A stretch of 64,000 bases of DNA from Dicyema japonicum (GCA_011109175.1 RDEW01000048.1:147445-211444); one strand, 5' to 3'; counted from the stretch's first letter, positions 23,396-35,375 are shown. The notes: generated by a model from the sequence alone, not told the origin. Translations and numbers: made by a program.

Positions 23396-23529
23396 GTAAC
23401 TCTGTATTGCTTTTGACTCTTTCCCTACAAAATTCCTGACGAGAAAATAATACTGTTCAAAAATTCCCAGAAAATAGAAATTTTCTTAGCTGCCGAAGAG
23501 GAAAAGTTGTGACAAATTTCTGCCAATCC

Positions 23530-23765
23530 ATGTCGAAAATTTCTTCCAAACGGCGTTCCAAAAGGATTTTATTTTGTCGCCATCGCTTTTTAACCTTTTT
23601 TTGGACGACTTACCAACCAGCAACTACAATAATTTAATAACTCTCGCTTATGCAGACGATATCATTTTCGCGAGGAAAGAAAAATAATTTTGACAGTCAT
23701 CAAAAAGTTACAACATATGCTCAACAGACTTAACATGTGGTGAAGCTAACTCAATCTATACGTAC
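23530..23765 (+). pseudogene. LINE reverse-transcriptase palm relic (YADD)
   Basis: Reads GVPKG, then after a frameshift LSPSLFNLFLDDLPTSN and LITLAYADDIIFARK at 23640-23685. These are RT blocks 4-5 with an intact YADD catalytic motif. The frameshift and the stop after ARKEK show the element is inactive. The clade is AP-endonuclease LINE-like. Confidence 0.75.
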
Positions 23766-24004
23766 ATGACTTATCTTTTTGTTACATCAAATAGAATATT
23801 AGTAAATCGACTCTCAGGGGTTCATTCTCCCAAAGGAAAAATCGCCATAAACGAGCTTACACGAATGAGTCGTTTCCCGAGAGAAACGCGGGGAAATTTG
23901 GGATCGATACCATTTTTGCAAGGCAAAACAAATTGTTCTTGTGCAACACCGCATTCTCTCATTGTGCATGCTACATAACCATTTGGATGGGCGAACGAAG
24001 AAAC

Positions 24005-24316
24005 TCAGATTTATTTATTTATTAACCCCGGATACACCGAGAAAGAAGTTAAAGTAAACAACTAATTAAGTGTATCCAGTTTCCACTTCTACAGAAACAG
24101 AGTCCATCCGAATCAACACAAAGGGTAAGAAGTCCATTATATGCAGTTGTGGAAACCCCTCAAGTGGAGTGGGGAAGAGCAAATGATCCTTTTTCATGCC
24201 GCCCTGGCACTGGGCGTCACCTAGACAGGTGATCACATGACGCCACTCTATTAGGAAGAGAGAGGAGGAACAGACAAGCAGCAGAAAAAATTAAACCAAT
24301 TAACCACGCAGCACCA
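24005..24316 (-). repeat. Dispersed repeat family C, copy 3
   Basis: Minus orientation; the plus strand starts TTATTAACCCCGGATACACC and runs through AACTAATTAAGTGTATCCAG, CACCTAGACAGGTGATCAC and the 5' part near GCGCCACGCGGC. Among the longest copies of family C. It abuts a LINE in the opposite orientation. Confidence 0.7.
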
Positions 24317-24317
24317 C

Positions 24318-26135
24318 ATGGCGCCACGCGGCAAAACTCATGGAAAACTAGTCCCTACATACAACCAAATTGATTATATTATATGCCGGATTAACGACAA
24401 ACGCTCTCTTATAAACGCACGCTCATACGAAGGTTCAACAACTGTCAGCAATCACAGATTGGTTATTGTCACCTTCAGCCTGGCAAAACATGGTATCAAA
24501 TATATGAAACATAACAACATTACAAACAATAATAATGAGAATACAAGAAATGAATACTCATCGGAAAAAACTGATTTCTCATCCAGTATAATAAACGAAG
24601 CAGCTAGCCAGTACTTCGGCACGCGGGAAATGGCCAGTAAGGGTCGGACGATACATATAGAACTATCAAAGAAATTTAAAAAATCCATACAAAAAACTAA
24701 ACAAAAAAGACTATAACAAGAGAAAAACCCTTCAGGGGCAGAGGGACCAAACCCGTAGAAAAATCAGGAGACTGAACAAGACACTCAACCAAGAACTGCT
24801 TCGCAAAATCAATGAAGTATCCAAACTAAAAAATAATTTACAAATTTATATGGCCGCTCGTTTACTACGCCACACAAACTGGAAGGAACGAATAATCATC
24901 AAAGACAAAAATGACAAGACATTACTGAATACTGAAGAGCAAGCGGAGGTAATTGCAACACATTTTGAAAAACATTTCAATGTGACTACATCAATTTCCC
25001 CATTCAAAGGAAAGCCTAGACCCTTGAAAGAACCAATTACAATTTTGGAATTAAAAACAGCATGTCAAAAAACTAAAAAATAACAGATACGATAAACCCA
25101 GAATTACTGAAATACGGCCCTGACCCCCTTTTTGAGAAAATCGCTACATTTCTAAATGAAATGTTTTCAACTAACAAAATACAAAAACCCAATAAACTCA
25201 AAGGACCGGTTGAAAACTTACAACCAATTATATTATCAAATTCTCTACGGAAAGTATTAGCTAACATTGTATTGGAACGAATAAAAGGACCGTCTATGAC
25301 TACCTACCCGAAAGTTAAATTGGGTTCAGAGTCGTTAAAGTGGGATCAGAGTCACTCGAAGAGAAATAGAGACACACAAAGAAACTTGGCTCCCTATTAA
25401 GAGATAGTGAAGATATCATACGGAGAAAAAACATGGCAAACGCGGCATTACACAGGCTGAAAAACCTATGGCTAAAACGGAAAGAGAATAACATAAAACA
25501 AAGGATAATGTTATTCGACACCTTTATCAAACCAATCCTCCTATACAACTATGGGACATGGGCACCTCAAAAGAGGAATTGGAGAGGCTAGAGTCGTTTC
25601 ACAGGAATTATCTAAGAAACATAATTGGAATGTCCTGGCCATTTAAGATCTTGCGGATAGGATTGTACTATAAGTGTGACTGTACACCATTAAGTCACGA
25701 GATCATTAGCTCTTGTTGGAGACTTTTTGGACACGTTCTCAGGTTAGATCCGATATCCCCCATCCCGAATACCGCAATGGAAGATTAGTACTTCTCTAAT
25801 GTAAAACGTTTTTGTGGAAGACGGAGAACAACCCTCCCGGTTTTACAAAACGATCTGAAAGCCGTGAAGAAAACATTGGCATCTGGTGACGATTTGGACA
25901 AACTGAGGGATCTGGCAACGAACAGAAGAGCTTGGATCAAGCAAACTCTTTCTCTTATTTTTTGCTGCACATGTGGGGCTATAAATATTATGGCTCTCAT
26001 GAAAGTGCTGATAATAATAATAATTCCATGTCTTTTCTGGAGAGTTATTAAGGATTTTTCCATCGACGTCGGATAAGACCTCCCCCATGTCGGTCTGAGG
26101 TCACTTAATTAGTTAGAAACTTTCCTTGCTTTTAA
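24318..26135 (+). pseudogene. AP-endonuclease LINE, internally deleted and frameshifted
   Basis: Ordered remnants of one LINE ORF2: end of the AP endonuclease (YNQIDYIICRINDKRSLI, then SNHRLVIV, 24360-24470); linker; N-terminal RT region (25130-25290) with LQPIILSNSLRKVLANIVLE; then a jump, without the palm, to LLRDSEDIIRRKNMANAALH and FDTFIKPILLYNYGTW (25400-25560); then SCWRLFGHVLRLDPISP (25710-25770) and GRRRTTLPVL (25815). The tail is GAGGTCACTTAATTAGTTAG near 26100. The palm with YADD appears to be deleted. The same C-terminal blocks recur at 38800, 42720 and 62060. Confidence 0.78.
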
Positions 26136-26159
26136 CCGGGTAATCCTGAGGTAATACTG

Positions 26160-26480
26160 TTCGACCTCGTTTTAGGGAAACCAAAACTGCGGGGAAAACC
26201 TCTTTTTAAAAAAAACCTCGTTTTGCGGAGATTTTATCATTTTAATAGTAACAATGATTTTTTTACTAATAAACCTCCAAATGTAGAAAATTAGTAACGA
26301 AATACAGTCCAACCTCGTTTTGGGGAAACACAAACTGCGGGAAAAACCTAGATTTTGTGGAATTCTTACGAGGTAATTATTTCTCTCTTTACTAGCTGTC
26401 AGCACGTTGACATTATTTTCTCTGAGTACTTCACAGATCACAACACCAATCTCATCATACTCTGTGTTTAAACTCCACAA
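26160..26480. repeat. Duplicated transposon-end-like motif
   Basis: CGACCTCGTTTTAGGGAAACC (26161) and CAACCTCGTTTTGGGGAAAC (26311) are two copies, about 150 bp apart, of a motif followed by AACTGCGGG(G/A)AAAACCT. A third related stretch is at 34515-34580. Such 'CAGTCCAACCTCG' starts resemble ends of pogo/Tc1-type elements, but no transposase is adjacent. Confidence 0.4.
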
Positions 26481-26548
26481 CACCTAAGTAGTAGTTTAGC
26501 AGCGAGATACCATACTTATTTAATGCTAAGAACAAATTTAGAGAACTC

Positions 26549-26965
26549 TTGCAAATGTCTTCAGTAATTTGTCGCTTAGTCCAAGATACTTTAGAGTTTC
26601 GGCAACATCAAGATATTTATCTCCTGCGTGTTCCTATAGGAATTTTACTAACTCCTATTCAAAAAATAGAATATGTAGTGAAATACATTCAGATCTGTAT
26701 AAATATGGATTTATTTGGGAGAAATATAGCATCTCGAAAGCAAGTCCGACTCAAAAGGGAAGAAATCATATGTGAAGTCTGCTCTATGCAAAATTTGATA
26801 AACTGGCACAAATTGAATACATATGTTTATGAAGTTTTGCGTTCTCTAAGATTCAAAGGTTTCTTATTACTTCTAAAGTTACAACAAAACTTATTACTTC
26901 GAAAGTTACAACAGCAATATGAAATTGCTTTGAAAAAATTTGCAAGTCGGACTTTAAAACAATAG
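26549..26965 (+). CDS. Hypothetical ORF, unidentified
   Basis: 138 codons, Leu/Gln/Arg-rich with repeated segments near the end (…LLLLKLQQNLLLRKLQQQ…), predicted helical. Its start would be TTG; the first ATG is at 26555. No domain is recognised and a second frame is open over half its length. It may be non-coding or part of a mobile element. Confidence 0.2.
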   Translation: MQMSSVICRLVQDTLEFRQHQDIYLLRVPIGILLTPIQKIEYVVKYIQICINMDLFGRNIASRKQVRLKREEIICEVCSMQNLINWHKLNTYVYEVLRSLRFKGFLLLLKLQQNLLLRKLQQQYEIALKKFASRTLKQ

Positions 26966-26999
26966 AAACAACATGATAACGAAAAAAAACTTAATTAAT

Positions 27000-27520
27000 G
27001 AAAATTCAGGACACCTACTGGAGTGGGATATCAATTCGTCTCAGGACCTGTGCCATTTTCATCCATACCGTTGTGGATCTGTTGTGGACTGCAAAGGACT
27101 TCACCCGCTATCTTCCCATCTTAGCAGAGGCCGGTTCCCAAGGCATGCCGCCATCAACGGGGTTGTGAAGCGCCCTCTTGAGGCGGCTGGATTCTTGATG
27201 GAAAGCGCCAGACGGGGTAACTGTCTTCCTCTTCTCTCGAGGGAAATGTTTGATTTGAGATGGGGCCTGTATCGACACCTTTTCCCAGTTAAGACTTGCT
27301 GGTTCCGTGTTGAGAGCTGGTGAGAATATCGAGATAAAAAATACAACTACCTCTCCAAAAGATTCTATGTACAGACGAATAGAGTCTTCGGGCCCAATAC
27401 GGTCTCATTTTTAAGCTCGCTTTGGTCAATGATTTCGAAAGTTATTACTGACGTCGGGAAACGAATGGTTGTTCCAAAGGATTTCTCTGGCATTTGTCAG
27501 GGGTAACAGCCATCCCATCC
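27000..27520 (+). pseudogene. LINE C-terminal domain relic ('GLHPLS...RFPRHAA' clade)
   Basis: Reads CGSVVDCKGLHPLSSHLSRG, RFPRHAAINGVVKRPLEAAG, then in the next frame DGVTVFLFSRGKCLI*DGAC and IDTFSQLRLAGSVL, then VGKRMVVPKDFSG. This order is the conserved C-terminus of a LINE clade common in invertebrates, with Cys/His residues before GLHPLS and a PDGVT-x-WD nuclease-like motif. The Trp of WD is replaced by a stop (TGA), and there are frameshifts. Confidence 0.75.
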
Positions 27521-27870
27521 TATAAGCTAGATTATTTTGATTGTCTTGTTAAGTAATAAATTTTTTTATTAAAAAATAAAAAAAGGGTACTTGAACTAAT
27601 GAAGAGTAAGTAAGAGAATTTTTAATAACAAAAAACATGCATTAGCGAAACATCGTTAATAAAGCAAAGCATCGTAAACGAAGCGAAAAACTATAATCGA
27701 AGAGATACATTGTGAATAAAGAAGTCAATGACTGCCATATCATAAGGATCCATATTATGGAGAGAAATTAGGTTTCTATGAAGATTAAAACTTTCCTAAA
27801 ATTCATAAAAACTGTCAAACTATAAAAGTATAAAGTTCCTGGTTTATTATAAACCTAAGTAGAGCTTCTT

Positions 27871-28520
27871 TCAAAATAATAACGTTATAATGAAAAAAAA
27901 TTTTGTAGGATGAGATTCCATGACAACATTTAGGTAATTGAGGCATTGTCCAATCTTAACATCCTCAGCTCCAATGACCGAAAAACATTGAGGAACCTAA
28001 AATCGATTTAATAAATACTCCATTTAGAAAAGCCAAAACAACTTTTTTAACGGTCATTTTGCTCAGAACATATGAAGCCCCTCCGCTAAAATATCCATTC
28101 GGAATATGGTTGTAAATTTTATATCCAAAGCTGATCAAATTAGTTGGATCGTATAGTTTTAAAAAACATCTCAGATTCTCCATAATAATGTATGTGTCAT
28201 CATCGGCCTTCACAATCCAATCAAATTGGCCCGAAAAATGTTCCTCGATGTATTTCAACGCTGCATATGTTTTTGAAGGTAGATGTTGGTAGTCATCTTC
28301 AACATTTAATGAAACTACATTCTCTGTATTTAGGCCTGGTTTTCCGACAAAAAATAAAAGTTTGTCGCATCTTTTCCCCCATGTTTTAGAAACAGATACT
28401 CCGTGTGTTTCATAATAAGGCAAACAAGTCAAAACCATGCAAAAAATAGTTTGGTTACGTTCGTCTAATTCGACTTTGTAATTCTTTATTATTTAACAAA
28501 TAGAAGACAACAATGAAAGG
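27871..28520 (-). CDS. Core 1 beta-1,3-galactosyltransferase (C1GalT1-like)
   Basis: Golgi type II membrane enzyme that adds Gal beta1-3 to GalNAc-Ser/Thr to make the O-glycan T antigen. Visible: TIFCMVLTCLPYYE, TWGKRCDKLLFFVG, FDWIVKADDDTYIIMENLR with the DDD metal-binding motif, GYFSGGASYVLSK and, after a 22-bp intron (27997-28018), VIGAEDVKIGQCLNYLNV (the E-D-x-x-x-G-x-C motif). The 5' end is uncertain: a hydrophobic stretch (FNILVILTPFIVVFYLL, about 28500-28550) could be the signal anchor, joined by a further tiny intron, but no clean ATG was found. The C-terminus stops at 27871, soon after the EDxxxG motif, and lacks the last ~100 residues of vertebrate C1GalT1, so this may be a truncated or divergent family member. 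Confidence 0.75.
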
Positions 28521-28784
28521 GGTTAATATTACTAGAATATTGAAAAATCTTAATGATCAATAAAAATTTACTTTTCACAACGAATACGTAATAGTATTGG
28601 CATTATTTACCGGATAGTTTTAAATAATTGATAATAATTTGGTTCTCCATTTTAAAATTTACTTGTTTTATTTTACCAAGAAATTTATATAAGAGAAATT
28701 ATTAAAAAATTACGTTTATAAGTTATTTATTGGAATTTTAAAATTTGATTATTTATTTTTATTTATTTACAGACCAGCTCAACT

Positions 28785-31700
28785 TTGTGTTCTCTGAATG
28801 CTATCTGCGACTCTATTGACTCTTCTAATCCCGGAGAATGGATCTCATCTCTTTTAACTTGTGTCAAAGACCGCCTCAAACGAGTACCTAGAGGAGGGTG
28901 GCCATTCATAGCCAATTATTTTAATTCTAAATTTGGAAAAAAGAAATCCGTTTATGAGTTGAAGAGACTTGTCTCCTGTCATCAGAATAATAGTACAATA
29001 CCTAAAATTGGAATTAAAATGGATAAGGCACCTGATTTGGCATTATACAATAAAACCTTTGAAGAATTATTGAGTCAGATTGATGCAAATAGTTCAAAGA
29101 AAATCGATGAAAGGCGTCAAACAAGGAAGATTCCTTTCCAGTTTGTAAATGACAATTTAATTGAAATGCTAAATAAATCTTTAATCGAATATACATCGAA
29201 TAACATACCTTCAAGTATTGAAGACATTTCATGTTTGATATACTCTGCTCAGTGTGTATATCAACAAATCACAATGAAGGAACCTTTCAAATCGAACTGG
29301 AGGCAAAGAATACAAAAGAAGATTGAAATTTTAGCTGAAAATAATCTAGTAATATCAAATTTCTTTATGTCTACTATTACAGGCGAGGAAAAGAAAAAAG
29401 CAGTCGACATTCTGTGTTCCTACAATTACAAAAAATGCAAAAGGGGTGAATTTGAAAGGATATCAACCGCAATAAATGACCAAATTAGAATTTTAAACAA
29501 AAAGTTGTCGATTGCAGACTCGAGGCGACAATATGGAACTGATAATCGAAATTTTGAGTTGAACAGAAGGTCATTCTATAGAAAACTAAAGTCAGATTCT
29601 GACATTGAGTGCATTGATGGCTTTGACACATCCGAATGCTTTAAATTTTGGACAGAGGTTTGGGAAAAAAGGGATAAAAATGATTTGAGTTTTGGAATGA
29701 ACAAGAGAATAACGGGAGTTGAACAGCAAGAATCTGATATAAACGATAATTTTATATCAAATTTAATTGAGTACCTCCCAAATTGGAAGGCCCCCGGAGT
29801 TGATTGCGTATATAACTTCTTTATCAAGAAGTTGGATTCTCTTCATCAATATTTATTTAAAGAGATCAGAGATATCATTAGTGGGAAAAGTCAACCGAAA
29901 AGATGGTTTTATACGGGGATTACATACCTAATCCCAAAGAAGAAGAACTCTGTTGACCCTAAGGATCTTAGACCGATTACATGTATGCCGTGCTTATACA
30001 AGCTGGTTACGAAATGTGTAAACGAAAAAATTGCACAATATGCTGAAACTTATGATTTAATTACTGAGTATCAGCTTGGGACAAAACGACACTGTCAAGG
30101 AGCAAAGGAATTGGCACTTTTAAACAGATGTGTTAACAAAGCCCATGAAAACAAACTATTCTGTGCATGGATTGATGTTAGAAAAGCGTTTGATTCAGTG
30201 AGTCACGAGTATCTTGTTAAAATCCTGGAAAACTCGGGACTACCAGAATGGATAACCAAGTTTGTAATATCAATAATTCCAAACTGGCGTGTGTCATTAA
30301 GATTGGGGAAAAAGATATTGGGAACGATTAATATTGAACGTGGAATACTCCAAGGTGACTCTCTATCACCTCAATTATTTGTATTTGTTTTGGATCCACT
30401 AAGCAGAATGTTGTCTGCAAAATATCCGAGCATGTCTATCAATACTGCTGAATCTAATTCTTTTACTTTTTCTGCGAATCATTTCTTATTCATCGATGAT
30501 TTGAAACTTTTGGCAAAAGAGGAAGGGACACTGGCATGCATGATGAAAGATGTGAATGCTTACTTTAAATTGTCCGGCTTAGAAAAGAATTTTGAAAAGT
30601 CCGCAACAAATAGTTATTTACTATCGAATGATGCTAAACTAATGGATGGAGTGGATAGTTATCGCTATTTGGGGGTGTTAGAAGACAATTCCAGCAAAGT
30701 AGTTAAAGAAGTTGTACTTAAAAATATCAAAGAGGAGGTGCAAGATCGTATTGAAAAACTGTCAAAAACGAAATTGAATTCGGTCAATTTGTTTAAAGCC
30801 ATAAATGAACATGCTCTATCCCTTTTTAATTATTATATTGGTTTCTCGAGATGGAACCCGGTGAATATGAGGAATTTGATAGATTAGTCAGAAAATTACT
30901 TATGCGTTTGGGTATTCATATGAAACCGGCTTCCAAGGAAAGATTATACTTACCAAGGAGTACGCTGGGAAGAGGGCTGATATCAGTTACTTTTAAGTCA
31001 GAAAAAATGCTACTTGAGTTTAAAACAAGCCTTGAAAGGCGGAAAAAGATTTCTCTGAGAAAAGCTGGAATTCTGTGGGCCGAACAGCTAAGAAAAACAC
31101 ATATGGCCACAATCACAGAATTCCTGCGGGTAAAATACCAAATGGGCCCAACCATAGACATTGTGGAGAATCTAAAGAGTTCACAGATTAACTCTCTCCT
31201 GTCTATCATCAAAAAGAAAAGCCTACATTCAATATTATTTGAATCACTTGAGAATGATACATTTGACATAAAATCATCGTCTACATGGATCACAAATGGA
31301 AATATTTCTCCCAAGTCTGAAGCGATGTTCTTTCTTTTGCAAGATAGGAATATCTTTTTCCGGGATCTTGGTCTAAAATGTCCACATTGTAATTCCTCGA
31401 AAAAAACTGTCGATCATTTGGCTACGAGGTGTAACAGAATGCTAAACTCAGACTATACAAGACGACACAATGAAATAGTTAAATGCATTCACATGCATTT
31501 ATCTAGAAAATTTGGATTTAAAAAATCCAAAAAATTGAAGTCACATTCTATTCAAAGCATCATCACAAATCAGCATGCCGAGATCCGAGTTGATACGACC
31601 ATTCCAACGGAGTCCAAAGTCCAATATAACAAGCCTGACATTTTCTTGTACGATAAGAAAATGAACCAAATATGGCTAATTGAAATTGGAGTAACATCAA

Positions 31701-32140
31701 TGGACAATCTCAAGGCTGTCGAAGTTGAAAAACTACATAAATACGACATTCTTGCGAGTGAACTAGAGATCATTTACAAAGCCAAAGTAAAGATACTCCC
31801 AATTGTTCTTACCTGGGATGGAATTGTCTCCAGGTATTTCAAATCATACATGGACATCATTGGAATTACGACCATCACCCGAGCGTACATCCAAACGATT
31901 GCGCTGAAGAAGACTTTAGAGAGCATGCTTGTAGAATATAAACACGGGTTTGAACAAATAACGATGGCGATTAACAATAATTGGGAAATGATGAAGAATC
32001 CTCTTACTGGATGCAATTTGGGAAAGAGGCGACGCGACACTGATAAAGAGTTGGATGATCCAGAAAATAGGAAGGGAAGCGGAGATACTACCAAGAGAGT
32101 CCCGGTGGGTGCTGGCCTGGTCGGAGAGACCAGAAGTTGA
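28785..32140 (+). mobile_element. R2/R4-type non-LTR retrotransposon, nearly intact, one frameshift
   Basis: One long coding region in two frames: 28785-30887 (700 codons) and 30851-32140 (429 codons), overlapping by 37 bp. The N-terminal GGWPFIANYFNSKFGKKKSV looks like a Myb/SANT-type DNA-binding helix set. RT blocks follow: PKRWFYTGITYLIPKK, LRPITCMPCLYKLVTKCVN, CAWIDVRKAFDSVSHEYL (first catalytic Asp), RGILQGDSLSPQLFVFVLD and FLFIDDLKLLAKE (catalytic FIDD). In the second frame are LYLPRSTLGRGLISV, the zinc knuckle CPHCNSSKKTVDHLATRC, and NKPDIFLYDKK...IWLIEIGV (restriction-like endonuclease PD-E). No in-frame stops except at the frame change, so the copy is young. No canonical slippery heptamer is visible at 30828-30850. 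Related relics lie at 33000, 39650 (-) and 45987 (-). Confidence 0.88.
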
Positions 32141-32999
32141 TACATTAATTAGATGATATGACTATTGTTTGTTTTGTTTTAACGATTATTTTTTTTTATT
32201 TTCTAAAATTTTGTAAATGATGCGGAACATTTGTATGTGTAAAAAACCACGTCTCTTGGTATCCAGATTTGTTTATAAATGCTTTTATATAACAAATCCT
32301 ACTCTGTAATTAGGGAAATTCAAAAACAGATTTTGTATGACTTGTCAGATATCACAGAAATCAGCTGAGTAAAATCATTATACTGGCCAAAAATCAAGAA
32401 GGACGAGACTCCCTACAAGTTATGAAAATGTTATAAGCTTTGCAATCTTATTATGAAGGATTTTTTTTAACCAAAATGGAATTGGAGGCTTTGTGGACGG
32501 CAGAAAATCATGTCTAGATCAAATTGAAAAAAAATAAAAACAGCGGATGATCTTGATGAATCAATGGAACGTGGTGCATTGGATTGACAAAAAACTAGTA
32601 GAATAGAAAGTAATGAGAACAAAACAAGCGAAACCCTGAGTACTCATATGTTTATGTGAAAGCTAAGTGCATGTAACTAACTTAACTAATAATTAAACTT
32701 TTGGTTTTTATTAATGGCATGAAAAGCCTTGTTATCAGCCATTTTCTAGATGTTTACCGCCGAACATCGATGAGAGTGAAGCTTCCCTGACCAGGGGAAG
32801 ATCGCATTCACTTGGTTGTATCGGCTGAGATAACAAAGTTATATTACAAAATTGGTTATTCTGCTTTCTAGATGGGAAATCTCTTCTCTTTTCACTGTCA
32901 ACTTTCAATTTCTTATAAATAAATCTTACTGATATCTAACTACATAACTCTTAATATTGCCTTTATGCAATCAGAATATCGAGCTTAAATGAAATGATT

Positions 33000-33370
33000 A
33001 AATCACCTCACACAAGCATTCAACCATACAGAGGTGGAAAAGCTAGACAAGTATGACTTGCTCGCTGAGAAAAGAGCATGCTATACGATGCTCCATGAGA
33101 ATTATCTTTCTGATTATCTCCACGTGTTATAGAAATCATTTGAAGTTTTTGTCTATTGATGAGTCAATAAAGATTATATTCAATCTGTGGTGTTAAAGAA
33201 AACATGAGAAAATATGATTGTCGAGCACAAACATTGAGTCAAGACACCAATTGAGTAAATTCTTTACGCGTTGATGCGACTGGAAGAACGGGCAACTCAT
33301 TACACTGGTGAAGCGGCGAACCCTGCAGTCCGAAGAGAAAGTGGAAGTAAGGAGGATGACTGGTGAAGAT
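33000..33370 (+). pseudogene. R2/R4-type element relic (C-terminus)
   Basis: Broken frames read EVEKLDKYDLLAEKRACYTM, then YIQSVVLKKT and ENMIVEHKH. They align with AVEVEKLHKYDILASELEII ... YIQTIALKKTLESMLVEYKH of the intact element at 31700-31950. Multiple stops. It is 0.9 kb downstream of the intact copy in the same orientation, but diverged, so it is an independent older insertion. Confidence 0.7.
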
Positions 33371-33499
33371 CTTCGTAAAAAAATATGTTAATTTAGTTTA
33401 GTCCAACAAATCTCAAATGATTTTATATATTAACTAAATTGACAATTTTAAATATACAAAAAGTTTTTGTACAAAAAATACTTGTCGATAGATATTTTC

Positions 33500-33720
33500 A
33501 TTCATTTATTAACCCCGGATACAAAAGAGAAAAAGTTAAAGTAAACAACTAATTAAGTGCATCCAGTTTCCACTTCTACAGAAACAGAGTCCATCCGGAA
33601 TCAACATAAAAAGTAAAAGACGTCCATACTTGCAGTTGTGGAAACCCCTCCAGTGGACTGGAAAGAGCAAATGCACTGTGCGCCACCTAGACAGGTGGAT
33701 CACATGACGCCATATTTTAA
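33500..33720 (-). repeat. Dispersed repeat family C, copy 4
   Basis: TTATTAACCCCGGATACA..., AACTAATTAAGTGCATCCAG, CAGTTGTGGAAACCCCTCC and CACCTAGACAGGTGGATCAC in minus orientation. Part of the middle is missing compared with the 24005 copy. Confidence 0.68.
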
Positions 33721-34324
33721 AATAGTAGTAATGTAATTCAGACAGAAATCATTTAATATTTCAATTTAATATAAAATTATTTTTTATTAATTAAAATCTA
33801 ACGCAATTTAAATTGATAAATTAAGACATAAGAGTATAAATTGATAATTTGCGATTTTAAAATAATTTTACGTTGTTGATGGTGCAAAATATTCTGTTGT
33901 TTTTAATTTTGTTGAATTCATCGATGAACTATCAGTGTAGGCTCATAAAACGTTTTTTATTAAAATATTTTTAGAAAAAGCTGAAAATTCATATACATCA
34001 AATAAAATGGATGGTGAATATCAAAAATATGGCAATTGTAAAATTGATAGACTTTTAAAGCAAATTAATGATTTTTATGAAAAATCAATAAGTTCTTAAT
34101 TATTTATTTCTTTGATAATAAATTTACTTTTTTGGAAATTTCATTTTTTTCTTTATTAATCTACTAAAACTAATCTACCCATCGCCTCTTGTACAAGTCT
34201 ATTTTTTGAAAATGACAGATTTATAAAAAAAAAAATCTAATGATTCATTTTGTTTTTAATTCATATTATAATAATTTTTAATATAAAAGTAATTTTTCCA
34301 TATTCAATTAGCTTTTTTGGAATT

Positions 34325-34450
34325 TTTGAGTCGTCTAGGGAATTAGATCGCTACACGAACAGAAGACCCTCGTGAGCGCTGCTGGTTTTGAGCGAATCTC
34401 GCTCTCCATCTTGAGAGGGAATAGCCACGTAGTCAGGGAAGCCGCTATAT
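34325..34450 (-). repeat. Dispersed repeat family W, copy
   Basis: On the minus strand CTACGTGGCTATTCCCTCTC, GAGCGAGATTCGCTC and CAGCAGCGCTCACGAGGG. The same core is at 60945 and 47925. No coding potential; the family's role is unknown. Confidence 0.6.
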
Positions 34451-34839
34451 GACCATTTACTCTCTTTTCTTTACCAAATAAAACATTCGTTTTCTAAATA
34501 AATTTAGCTTTTAAAAGACCCTCATTTTGCGGGAAAACCTCAAAATTGGTGAATTTTTACCTTATTTCGGAGTCGGAGTGTAATAATAGTTAAGAGATTT
34601 GACTGGATTTCAACTTTCTGCACGCCAAATAACAAATTGTCATACGACAACTGGAACCCTTATATGCTGATAATTGTCAATCGGAATGAGGGTAGAGCGA
34701 TATTCAGAGTATGTTGTTCCACTAGGTAGACCCCATGTTATCATTCACATATAAAATAGACCTGGTAGTCTCGAGGATCTAAAAGAAAATGAAAATTTTA
34801 AGGTTTTTCACATTCTCCGGTATTTTATACAAACAATTT

Positions 34840-35150
34840 GTTTTAATAAGCATCGAGTACGCTCGTGCAGCATGGATTGCTTTCTCGCTATCTGCATGGA
34901 ATACCTCATAGAGCGCAATCGAGACTTCCCCAAATGCTCAAGTCTTGAACATCCCCTTAAACCGGAAGTCAAATTATATCAGAAAGCCTGTCAAAGATAC
35001 GAGAAGAAATCATCCTACTTGTGAATATTGATTAGGATTCCAAAACTAACTGTAGTAAAAAATCCCACTAAGAACACTGAGATCTCTTAATTTAGACGAT
35101 TAATCTTATCCTTTTTGTACTTCCGGCGTTAATAAATTAAGTTTAATTTA
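34840..35150 (+). pseudogene. LINE C-terminal relic, same family as 57605
   Basis: Reads ISIEYARAAWIAFSLSAW, directly comparable to LPSIEYACAAWIAPLSLSA at 57730. This is the 'xxPxLEYAxxVW' block that follows the thumb in jockey-like LINE proteins. Interrupted by stops. A 3' end with AATAAATTAAGTTTAATTTAG follows at 35130. Confidence 0.65.
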
Positions 35151-35254
35151 GTTTATGCAATTTTCTTGCTTACTACTTTACTGATTTTGTCGCTTTCTGA
35201 AGTGTCTCCGTATATATTCACTATTAATGGACATCCTGATGATTGGAATGATTG

Positions 35255-35375
35255 CCGTGAGATGTTCACTGATGAAGGCGTCACTCGTCAAACCTAAGCA
35301 CCATAGATGCGTGGAACCTTCAACCAAATGGACAGCAGGGGGATTCGAACAAAACACTGCGCCACCTTGCCAAAA
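35255..35375 (-). repeat. tRNA-like SINE (family S), copy 2
   Basis: Minus strand: GGTGGCGCAGTGTTTTGTTC (A-box end), TTCGAATCCCCCTGCTGTCC (B box), GGTTGAAGGTTCCACGCATC, GACGAGTGACGCC and TCATCAGTGAACATCTC. The clearest tRNA-like head among the copies. Confidence 0.7.

Noticed and set aside
26549-26965. 138-codon ORF as a confident host gene
   Set aside because: No domain, no ATG at its start, and a second frame open; kept only as a low-confidence hypothetical.
30828-30887. Programmed -1 frameshift signal in the R2/R4-type element
   Set aside because: No X-XXY-YYZ slippery heptamer or downstream pseudoknot could be recognised; a single indel is the simpler explanation.
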